NCBI GenBank assembly: GCA_029932835.1
Contig: JAOZPI010000039.1
Span: 1 to 7,718, forward strand
DNA length: 7,718 bases
Source of the DNA: an archaeon
GTDB lineage: Archaea > Altiarchaeota > Altiarchaeia > JAFGQM01
Reading direction: 5' to 3'
This document shows, piece by piece, positions 1 to 5,177 of this stretch (the first letter of the stretch is position 1; the number at the start of each line of letters is the position of its first letter). Position numbers and translations under genes: made by a program. The notes beneath the pieces are model-generated. The model made no database searches and was not told the DNA's origin. It was given only the letters and a program-made list of their open reading frames with translations.

Positions 1-1
1 C

Positions 2-427
2 TTTTCCATCTCAACTCTGGACGAGAAATTGGCAAAAATTCTTGAACCGGGAGCCCCCAAACCTACAGAGAGATTAAAGACAATGAAAAAATGCAAAGAG
101 GAAGGATTCTTTACAGGAGTGTGCTTTATTCCCGTGTTGCCATTTTTATCGGATTCCGAAGAAGAAATTGAGGAAACAATAAGAACTGTAAAGGAACATG
201 GAGCAGATTTCATTTTTGTTGGTGGGTTGACTTTATTTGGTAAAGGACTAACAGATTGTAAAACGCTTTATTACAAATTTTTAGAAAAGCATTATCCTAA
301 TCTTGTGCCAAAATATAAGAGATTGTACAGAATCTTTTTTGCACCGTCAAAAGAATATCAAAAGGAACTTGAGAAAAGATCAAAGAGGTTGTGTGAAAAA
401 TACGGAATCAAGAACAGGATTATTTAA
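2..427 (+). CDS. Radical SAM protein, spore photoproduct lyase-like family, C-terminal part (5' end outside window)
   Basis: The reading frame is open from base 2 to the TAA at 425-427, giving about 141 residues with the start outside the window. The first visible residues read SISTLDEKLAKILEPGAPKP, followed by ERL. This is a signature I recognise from the second half of radical SAM proteins related to the SPL/Rv2578c group, where it follows the core strands of the partial TIM barrel. Next comes GVCFIPVLPFLSDSEEEIEE and then an ADFIFVGGLTLFG strand, both usual for this group. The tail is Lys-rich and helical. The radical SAM CxxxCxxC cluster motif would lie upstream and cannot be checked. The biochemical role of most members is unknown; radical S-adenosylmethionine chemistry is inferred from the family only. 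An ATG-initiated or TTG-initiated start inside the window is unlikely because the conserved motif begins at the window edge. The codons (AAA, ATT, GAA) are more A/T-rich than in the downstream genes. Confidence 0.85.
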   Translation, partial: FSISTLDEKLAKILEPGAPKPTERLKTMKKCKEEGFFTGVCFIPVLPFLSDSEEEIEETIRTVKEHGADFIFVGGLTLFGKGLTDCKTLYYKFLEKHYPNLVPKYKRLYRIFFAPSKEYQKELEKRSKRLCEKYGIKNRII

Positions 428-510
428 TAACGGCTTCGGGGCGGAACGCTTCGTCGCTTTGTGCCTTACCTCGCTTCGCTCGGCTCAGTTAACACGGCTT
501 ATGCCAGTCT
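428..510. repeat. G+C-rich intergenic block, candidate dispersed repeat
   Basis: Immediately after the radical SAM stop codon the composition changes sharply from A/T-rich to G+C-rich, and it returns to A/T-rich at about 511. The block contains several near-iterations of CGCTTCG (around 447, 456 and 473) and ends with TTAACACGGCTTATGCC. It can be read as an open frame on the plus strand (303-521), but that frame overlaps the radical SAM gene and has no family signature. I have an impression of similar intergenic strings in genomes of small archaea, but cannot verify this. Only one copy is in the window, so its repeat status is an inference. Confidence 0.25.
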
Positions 511-523
511 CAAAAAAATAAAC

Positions 524-531
524 TTTATAAA
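524..531 (+). promoter_or_regulatory. TATA-like box upstream of a possible small RNA
   Basis: TTTATAAA sits in an A/T-rich run (511-545). With the usual archaeal spacing of about 26 nt, transcription would start near 552-556, at the GGGATGATAA sequence. This is about 135 nt before the next start codon at 690, so it would produce either an unusually long leader or a separate short RNA. No experimental start site is known. Confidence 0.35.
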
Positions 532-547
532 GATAATTTATTTAACT

Positions 548-647
548 GTCTGGGATGATAACAGACGAGCAAATAGGGCCCTATCAATTAAGGTTGATAG
601 CGAATAAGGGTAGCAAAGGGGGAAATACAACCCCTACACAAAAATCC
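548..647 (+). ncRNA. Candidate structured RNA or long 5' leader (unidentified)
   Basis: Several short inverted repeats cluster here. GTCTG 548-552 pairs with CAGAC 562-566. ATAGGGCCCTAT 573-584 is a perfect palindrome. CTATCAA 581-587 pairs with TTGATAG 594-600 around a 6-nt loop. GTAG 610-613 plus a GGG within 618-622 can pair with the CCCCTAC at 631-637. GGAT 553-556 could close the whole element with ATCC 644-647. Some of these helices are mutually exclusive. I recognise no known family: it is not a tRNA, I see no convincing C/D or H/ACA box pair, and no known riboswitch core. There is no clear oligo-T terminator. It may equally be the leader of the hydrolase gene or chance structure. Confidence 0.25.
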
Positions 648-664
648 GCATTTAATGAAGGTTC

Positions 665-672
665 TTAAATAA
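665..672 (+). promoter_or_regulatory. Possible TATA-like box of the glycoside hydrolase gene
   Basis: TTAAATAA lies 18-25 nt before the ATG at 690, within A/T-rich sequence, and would fit a leaderless or nearly leaderless transcript. A second A/T box (around 650-656) fits slightly better for a short leader. No Shine-Dalgarno sequence precedes the ATG. The choice between this promoter and the box at 524-531 is open. Confidence 0.3.
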
Positions 673-689
673 CAAACAATTAATAAATT

Positions 690-2177
690 ATGAAAAGGAC
701 GAGCTTGCTTTTCTCAATTCTTATCGTATTGTCCGTTGTCCTGCTAATCCTCTACAATTTCGCTCCAGTAGCTGAAAAGCGGCCTCATGCAAATGAGAGA
801 GCACACGAGGGCAAACCTCCCACAACAGAACCTGCCCATAAAAGCAATTACGGTTTTTTCTGCATTGAAGAGGATTTTGTTGAAGACGGGGACATCAGCA
901 GCCTGAGCATAGAGGATATAAGGGACCTGAATGTGAGATACGCAAGGACCCTGAGTCGTTTTTTTGAATGGGATGCGATTGAACAGGAGAGGGGGGTCTA
1001 TAATTTTACCAAGACGGACTATATTGTGGGGAGAGCGTCGGACGCGAACGTTTCTTTGATAGTTACTTTTTTCCCCTACGCCGAATGGGACCAAGGGGGC
1101 GCAGAGGGGTGCTGCGTGGTTAAAGAGAAGGAAGGGCGCAAGAGTTATATGTGCACTTGCAACCCTCAGAATTGGACCGCATATGAGTTATTTTTGAGGG
1201 AGATTGCAGAGCGTTATGATGGGGATGACGATTTTGGAAGCCACCCCATTTCCGATTCATTAAAGGGGAAGATTAAACGAAACCCGGTGCTTTTTTGGGA
1301 AATTAACAACGAGCCGGACGGGATCGATCCTGGTTTTGGGGCAAAAAACTTTAACGGCGATAATGAAGATTACTTTGAGCAATTAAAGAGATCATACGAA
1401 GCAATAAAAGATGTATGTGAAAATTGCAAAATTTTAATCGCAGCTCCAACGCCGGAGGATCCCGAAGGGTTTTATAGCGAGCTTGTACGACTAGGTGCGC
1501 GCAGCTATTTTGACCTGTACAATTTCCACCCGAGTAACTACTACGAAAGGCCGAGTGATATCTTTAGCGGAGTTGATAAGCCGGTGATATACACAGAGAC
1601 GGGAGGGGGGAGAGGTCCGGAGATTGCGAAGCAGGTTCTTGCGTTAATCGGCAATAATGTGAGTATTGCGTGCATGTCAAGAAGTCCGCTTGCGGATAAA
1701 TACTACAGCTCGCTATCTAAAGGAGGCAGCGAGGATGAGTTTTTTGAGTCAACCCTGTTGTACAAAAACGGATCAAGAACAGCACAGTATTTCGCCCTGA
1801 GGAAGATGGCCACTGAGCTTAAAGATTTCAAGTCTTACAAGAAACTCAAAGTGGAGGGGGTGGTCGCCTATATCTTCTATTTTGACGACAAGAATCCGGT
1901 GTATGTGTTTTATCTGGATTGTGACGGGGTGGAGAGTGCGTTGTTCAATCCCGGGCTCGGGGAGTTTATTGTTGAAGATCTGTTTGGGGAGGAGAAGAGA
2001 CTCTCGCAGCCGTTTGAAATTCAAAGGGACGACGTTTATTTTATCAGACTGGCTGACAAAGAGGTTCCAGTTGGTTACGGCTTGGTGGGGGAGTACAACT
2101 GCAGGCAAGCTTCTTGGAAAAAAACACAAGGGGGAAGGGGAGGATGGCCAGTCGCGGGGGAAAAGGAATGTGACTAA
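690..2177 (+). CDS. Membrane-anchored or secreted glycoside hydrolase, clan GH-A-like TIM barrel
   Basis: The 495-aa protein starts with MKRTS and a hydrophobic segment at about residues 6-24, a signal peptide or signal anchor, followed by a hydrophilic Pro/Glu-rich linker to about residue 52. The barrel follows. WDAIEQERGVYNFTKTD (94-110) resembles the early-strand motif of GH5/GH39/GH42-type enzymes. WEINNEPDG carries the likely acid/base Glu208, YNFHPSNYY the β6 His280, and VIYTETGGG the likely nucleophile Glu303. The 95-residue spacing between the two Glu residues suits clan GH-A. Residues of about 385-455 look like a β-rich C-terminal domain. Sequons such as N105-F-T, N120-V-S and N161-W-T suggest a glycosylated outer-surface protein. 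It probably cleaves or binds an extracellular or cell-envelope polysaccharide; the substrate cannot be named. The last ~15-20 residues are probably out of frame, because Cys-rich repeats continue in the +1 frame to 2322. The gene stands alone, without operon partners. Confidence 0.8.
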   Translation: MKRTSLLFSILIVLSVVLLILYNFAPVAEKRPHANERAHEGKPPTTEPAHKSNYGFFCIEEDFVEDGDISSLSIEDIRDLNVRYARTLSRFFEWDAIEQERGVYNFTKTDYIVGRASDANVSLIVTFFPYAEWDQGGAEGCCVVKEKEGRKSYMCTCNPQNWTAYELFLREIAERYDGDDDFGSHPISDSLKGKIKRNPVLFWEINNEPDGIDPGFGAKNFNGDNEDYFEQLKRSYEAIKDVCENCKILIAAPTPEDPEGFYSELVRLGARSYFDLYNFHPSNYYERPSDIFSGVDKPVIYTETGGGRGPEIAKQVLALIGNNVSIACMSRSPLADKYYSSLSKGGSEDEFFESTLLYKNGSRTAQYFALRKMATELKDFKSYKKLKVEGVVAYIFYFDDKNPVYVFYLDCDGVESALFNPGLGEFIVEDLFGEEKRLSQPFEIQRDDVYFIRLADKEVPVGYGLVGEYNCRQASWKKTQGGRGGWPVAGEKECD

Positions 2178-2322
2178 CCGAGGGATCTGTGGGGATAATT
2201 ACTGCACTATCAAAGAGGCAAATTCAAATAGTTGTCCGCAAGACTGCACCGGCAGGTCGTGCGGGGACGGAATCTGCGACGAGATGGAAACCGCGGAGCT
2301 GTGTCCCCAGGACTGCAGCTAA
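2125..2322 (+). pseudogene. Frameshifted C-terminal Cys-rich repeat region of the glycoside hydrolase gene
   Basis: In the frame +1 relative to the hydrolase, the sequence reads a hydrophilic linker and then two Cys-rich repeats: CGDNYC followed by SCPQDC, then CGDGIC followed by LCPQDC, ending at TAA 2320-2322. This CGDGxC...CPxDC type repeat is one I associate with archaeal secreted and surface proteins. It has no signal peptide or convincing start of its own (only a GTG at 2170), so it is best read as the end of the preceding gene. Restoring one frame needs the loss of one base, or gain of two, between about 2090 and 2170. The A7 run (2118-2124) and two G5 runs (2130-2134, 2156-2160) are the likely places. 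The fused product would be about 543 residues. It could be an assembly or sequencing indel, or a real inactivating mutation of the tail only. Confidence 0.65.
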
Positions 2323-2397
2323 AAGTACGGCAACGAAAGATCCTCAGGGAGGCGGACTTTCTCAGCCTTGTTTCGGGCCTAGTTGAATTAGAGAAAG

Positions 2398-2535
2398 GGC
2401 CGGGTCCGAGATTTGAACTCGAGTCGTCGGATCGCTGCAACCTGGACCCTTCTCTTTTCGTTGACGTTTTCTCTTTCGAGAAAGAGAAAAGGCCACCACA
2501 GTCCGACAGGATAGCCAGACTACCCCAACCCGGCC
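2398..2535 (-). tRNA. tRNA-His(GTG), intron-containing
   Basis: On the minus strand the 5' exon runs from G-1 (2535) to G37 (2496) and the 3' exon from A38 (2432) to C73 (2398). The acceptor stem is GCCGGGT/ACCCGGC, extended by the G-1:C73 pair that is the identity mark of tRNA-His. The D-arm is GGGT-AGTCTGG. The anticodon stem is TCGGA/TCCGA, and the loop is C32 T33 GTG G37 A38, with anticodon GTG. The variable region is CGAC, and the T-arm is TCGAG-TTCAAAT-CTCGG. All positions match archaeal tRNA-His. G-1 is encoded, so no post-transcriptional addition is needed. CCA is not encoded. The exons are separated by a 63-nt intron at position 37/38, removed by the tRNA splicing endonuclease. It is the only RNA gene I can identify with certainty. 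Downstream on its strand there is a short T/C-rich stretch (about 2388-2397) and no strong terminator. Confidence 0.94.
2433..2495 (-). other. tRNA-His intron (37/38) with bulge-helix-bulge motif
   Basis: The 63-nt intron sits at the canonical position after G37. The splice motif can be drawn completely. The central 4-bp helix pairs C32-T33-G34-T35 with intron GCAG (2438-2435). The 5' bulge is G36 G37^T and the 3' bulge is C G^A38. The outer helix is the anticodon stem, and the inner intron helix pairs GGCCT (2494-2490) with AGGTT (2443-2439) through two G·U pairs. Inside lies a perfect 11-nt inverted repeat, TTTTCTCTTTC/GAAAGAGAAAA, at 2467-2477 and 2480-2490. No protein or C/D guide is encoded. 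Confidence 0.9.
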
Positions 2536-2558
2536 GCGAAATTGCTGAGGGTTTGTTA
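2527..2558 (-). repeat. Direct repeat copy A: tRNA-His 5' flank plus first acceptor-strand bases
   Basis: This 32-nt segment differs at one position (2550) from the copy at 2592-2623, offset by 65 bp. Read on the minus strand it holds TAACAAACC, then TCAGCAATTTCGC, then GGCCGGGTT, which is the start of tRNA-His including G-1. The TAACAAA sequence lies about 23-31 nt before G-1 and is the best candidate for a degenerate TATA element of the tRNA. The repeat therefore covers the likely promoter and the 5' end of the tRNA. Confidence 0.85.
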
Positions 2559-2600
2559 GGCCGGGTGCTGTGACGCCGAAGGTGTCGGTCAAACCCGGCC
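2559..2600 (-). other. Acceptor-stem-like hairpin upstream of tRNA-His (tRNA-derived remnant or small RNA)
   Basis: On the minus strand the element begins GGCCGGGT (2600-2593) and ends ACCCGGCC (2566-2559). These are the same eight base pairs as the tRNA-His acceptor stem including G-1:C73. They enclose only 26 nt, in which GAC-A-CC and GG-C-GTC can form an inner stem around TTC. There is no D-arm, anticodon arm or T-arm, so it is not a functional tRNA. It lies at the spot that a tRNA would occupy relative to promoter copy B. It could be a collapsed tandem duplicate, a short acceptor-mimic RNA, or an RNA element that competes with tRNA folding. The sequence shows the stem; function is unknown. 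Confidence 0.6.
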
Positions 2601-2623
2601 GCGAAATTGCTGATGGTTTGTTA
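2592..2623 (-). repeat. Direct repeat copy B: second copy of the tRNA-His promoter and 5' end
   Basis: It matches 31 of 32 bases of the copy at 2527-2558. Upstream on the minus strand it is preceded by CCTT, giving TTTAACAAAC, a somewhat better TATA-like element than in copy A. It ends with GGCCGGGTT, which here begins the hairpin at 2559-2600 instead of a tRNA. If both copies are promoters, transcripts could start at either, the longer one reading through into tRNA-His. Confidence 0.85.
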
Positions 2624-2709
2624 AAGGCCCATGAGTGTGAAAGCGGAGGGGTAGCGGTGAGGGTAATGTTATTGTGAGGTGGTAATTTGATGGTGAGAAA
2701 AGAAAAATG

Positions 2710-2717
2710 TTTTTATT
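2710..2717 (+). promoter_or_regulatory. Possible TATA-like box of the secretion operon
   Basis: TTTTTATT is the only A/T-rich box between the tRNA region and the ATPase gene. It lies 16-23 nt before the ATG at 2733, which is slightly too near for a leaderless start there. The in-frame ATG at 2778 would then have a leader of roughly 40 nt. No clear Shine-Dalgarno sequence precedes either start. Confidence 0.3.
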
Positions 2718-2732
2718 GGGCTGGGGGCAAAT

Positions 2733-5177
2733 ATGTCAGGTGCTCGTTGTGATACTCCGGTCCGCCTCGGGCCTACGATGAGTGGTGACGAGTATTCGCC
2801 TCCTGCTTCTGCTGGGTATAGATCGGGGGTAGCTGGGGCTAGCGGCCGGGGCGGAAGGGAAAGCAAGAGCCCGATCAGGGTGAGCAGGAGAGGCGGTCCC
2901 TTTGGAGGCGTTAGCAATAGGCTGTTTCGGCTTATAGGGGACGGGCTTGGGAGCAGGGACGATGCCAGAAACCGCCAAAACACGAAGGATGGGACAAAAG
3001 CGAGGTGCGAAGAGGATAAGAATGTGGTCCGCACCCACTGGGGAAGCGTGGAAATAGAGTGCGAGGGGTGCAGATTTTCGTCAGATTTAAGAGATCCGGA
3101 GTGCAGGGGGAGGGTCTTGGAAATAGCGCGGAAGTGGGAGGCAAGTCGTATAATCCTGAAGAGCGGATATGCCAAGAGGGAGTACGGAGAAAGCGACCTG
3201 AAGAGGATTATGGAGGCATACAAAGCTGCTTCAGAGCTGTATGTTGCCTTTCCGAGAGAGTGTGGGTTGTGTGCCGAAGAGCACAAAAAGCAGATAGCAG
3301 AGATACGAGAGGAGTTGATAAGAGACCCAGCAAGAGTTCTGCGGCTCGGCGTTGAGGTGGGGGAGAGTGAGGACATTGTTGTGAGAGGGGTTGAGAGGGA
3401 GCGCTGTGCCGAGTGCCGGAATAGGGCTGAGGGCAGGGTGTTGGAGGTCCTAGAAAGGCTGGAGAAGCTGGGAATGGGAAGGGAGGACCTTGGGCTCTCT
3501 CCGGTTGTGATCCCCTTCTTTGCTGATGCCAGAATTCTGCAGATGGAGAGGGGGAAAAAGAGGGGATCAAAGGAGGGAGTGGACGAGATAGTAGAGGAGT
3601 ACACAATCGAGGGGGCCCGGGTTATCATAACGAGGGGGGAGGAGGATAAGTATTACATATTCCCTCCAGAGTACGAACTTGAGGGGAGGCAGCTGCGGGC
3701 CATGAGATACGCCTACGACCAGGCAAGGAAAGGCCTGCGCAAGGGAAGCGCTGAGGAGTACAAGAGGCTGGTCTTGTCTTACGGGGAGGAGTTTGCACCA
3801 GAGGAGGTAGAGAAGATGAGCAAAATACTCACCAGATACACCGCGGGGCTCGGTATTTTGGAGCTACTTCTGAAGGATCCAAACCTTCAAGATGTGTATG
3901 TAAATTCCCCCATCAGCTCTACCCCTGTCTATGTAAAGCACCGGAAGCTGGACGACTGCAGGACCAACATATACCTGAGCGAGAAAGCCGCAAGGGGGAT
4001 AATATCCAAGTTCAGGCTAAGGAGCGGAAGGCCCTTCTCCGAGGTTTCTCCAATACTGGACATGGAGCTGCCGGAGTTTGGAGTTCGGGTGAATATAACC
4101 GGGCCTCCTGTCAGCCCGGACGGAATTGCTTTTGCCTTCAGAAGGGCTAGCGAAGAGCCGTGGACTCTGCTCAGGTTTGTGGAAAATCGGATGATTTCTC
4201 CCCTCGCAGGGGGGCTGCTGTGGATGCTGGTGAATGAGGAATCAAGCCTCCTCCTCTGCGGGGACAGGGGAAGCGGAAAGACCTCAATGCTGACAGCACT
4301 CGTGGGCGCTATGCCAATAAAGTACAGGATACTGACTATAGAGGATACCTTCGAGATCCCGGTCCCGGCACTTGCGAAGAACGGCTTTAGGATCCAGAGG
4401 ATGCGAATCCGCCCCTCAACCGCCTCCGATTCGTTTGAAATTGAGGCAGAAGACGCCATGAGGAGCCTGCTCAGGATGGGGGATTCTGCCATCGTTATGG
4501 GAGAGGTGAGGGGGAGAGAGGCAAGAACCCTCTACGAAGCGATGAACGTGGGGGGGAGTGGGAATTGCGTTCTAGGGACCATACACGGAAAGTCGCCAAG
4601 GGGTCTACTTGAGAGGGTCGTATTCTCGCTTGGGGTTCCGCCGCAGTCCTTCAAGGCAACAGATGTGGTAGTGATAACAGACCGGATAAGGCCAAAGGGC
4701 GGGAGCACAAGGATCCGAAGGGTTACAGAGATTGTTGAGGTGGGAAAGGGGTGGAAGGAGCCGAGGGCAGAGGAGGTATTCGCCAATCTGATGCGTTATG
4801 ATAGGGGAGAAGACAAACTGGTGGAGGGGGAGAGGATGCTAAACCCGGGAGAATCGGAGATTCTGCAGAAGGTGGCCACGCGGAGGGGGATCCCAGTAGA
4901 GAGCGTGCTGGAGGATATAAAAGCCAGAGGGAGGATTTTGGAGGGAATTGTTCAGGTATCCAGGGAGACGGGAAATGAAAAATTGCTGTCTGTTGACAAC
5001 ATGGTGGCACTGAACCAGATGTACACTAAGCTTGTGGACGCAGGAATCAAAGAGGGGAAGTTACACTACAATAAGATCGCAGAGGAGGTAGTGAAGTCCA
5101 GAATTGCAGGCTCCAATAGGGAGCCTTTCCCGGATTTGAGCACCCGGGGTCATGTTTTGCGCAGCCCAGGGGTATGA
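2733..5177 (+). CDS. Type II/IV secretion system (pilus assembly) ATPase, GspE/TadA/VirB11 family
   Basis: The 814-aa product is a hexameric cytoplasmic motor ATPase that would drive assembly of a type IV pilus-like filament or a secretion machine. The catalytic core covers about residues 355-660. Walker A is GDRGSGKTS (510-518), the Asp box TIEDTFEIP lies at about 535-543, Walker B is AIVMGEVRG (586-594, Glu591), and the His box is GTIHGKSP (615-622). The C-terminal helical region to 814 resembles that of archaeal members. The N-terminal part is unusual: residues 1-95 are Gly/Ser/Arg-rich and look disordered. Residues 108-230 contain three CxxC pairs (C110/C113, C177/C180, C225/C228) plus C124, likely a metal-binding domain. 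The start is uncertain: ATG 2733, ATG 2778 and GTG 3024 are in frame, and the last would remove the low-complexity part. Its stop codon overlaps the next gene by ATGA, so the two are translated as one operon. Whether it serves pili, archaellum-like or secretion functions cannot be decided, as no pilin is visible. Confidence 0.92.
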   Translation: MSGARCDTPVRLGPTMSGDEYSPPASAGYRSGVAGASGRGGRESKSPIRVSRRGGPFGGVSNRLFRLIGDGLGSRDDARNRQNTKDGTKARCEEDKNVVRTHWGSVEIECEGCRFSSDLRDPECRGRVLEIARKWEASRIILKSGYAKREYGESDLKRIMEAYKAASELYVAFPRECGLCAEEHKKQIAEIREELIRDPARVLRLGVEVGESEDIVVRGVERERCAECRNRAEGRVLEVLERLEKLGMGREDLGLSPVVIPFFADARILQMERGKKRGSKEGVDEIVEEYTIEGARVIITRGEEDKYYIFPPEYELEGRQLRAMRYAYDQARKGLRKGSAEEYKRLVLSYGEEFAPEEVEKMSKILTRYTAGLGILELLLKDPNLQDVYVNSPISSTPVYVKHRKLDDCRTNIYLSEKAARGIISKFRLRSGRPFSEVSPILDMELPEFGVRVNITGPPVSPDGIAFAFRRASEEPWTLLRFVENRMISPLAGGLLWMLVNEESSLLLCGDRGSGKTSMLTALVGAMPIKYRILTIEDTFEIPVPALAKNGFRIQRMRIRPSTASDSFEIEAEDAMRSLLRMGDSAIVMGEVRGREARTLYEAMNVGGSGNCVLGTIHGKSPRGLLERVVFSLGVPPQSFKATDVVVITDRIRPKGGSTRIRRVTEIVEVGKGWKEPRAEEVFANLMRYDRGEDKLVEGERMLNPGESEILQKVATRRGIPVESVLEDIKARGRILEGIVQVSRETGNEKLLSVDNMVALNQMYTKLVDAGIKEGKLHYNKIAEEVVKSRIAGSNREPFPDLSTRGHVLRSPGV

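Noticed and set aside
553..570. C/D box guide RNA
   Set aside because: ATGATAA is near a C box, but no CTGA D box lies at a suitable distance downstream.
2110..2135. Programmed -1 frameshift at the A7 run
   Set aside because: The Cys-rich repeats lie in the +1 frame; a -1 shift at this run would not reach them.
2398..2535. Reading the tRNA as Thr(TGT)
   Set aside because: That register leaves C at position 33 and a 3-nt variable loop. Shifting by one gives T33, anticodon GTG, a good anticodon stem, and the G-1:C73 pair of tRNA-His.
2232..2573. Open frame on the plus strand through the Cys-rich tail and tRNA region
   Set aside because: It crosses the whole tRNA-His gene and its intron, and its product resembles nothing. 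The tRNA explains the sequence.
2527..2623. CRISPR-like repeats
   Set aside because: There are only two copies, one spacer-like gap is a self-complementary hairpin, and the repeat contains the start of a tRNA gene.
2398..2623. Integration (att) site of a mobile element at tRNA-His
   Set aside because: The duplicated part is the 5' end and promoter, not the 3' end, and no integrase or element genes lie nearby.
2669..3628. Open frame of 319 codons on the minus strand
   Set aside because: It is antisense to the ATPase gene, Ser/Pro/Leu-rich and without any motif, as expected from the complement of a Glu/Arg-rich gene. It also overlaps a well-supported gene.
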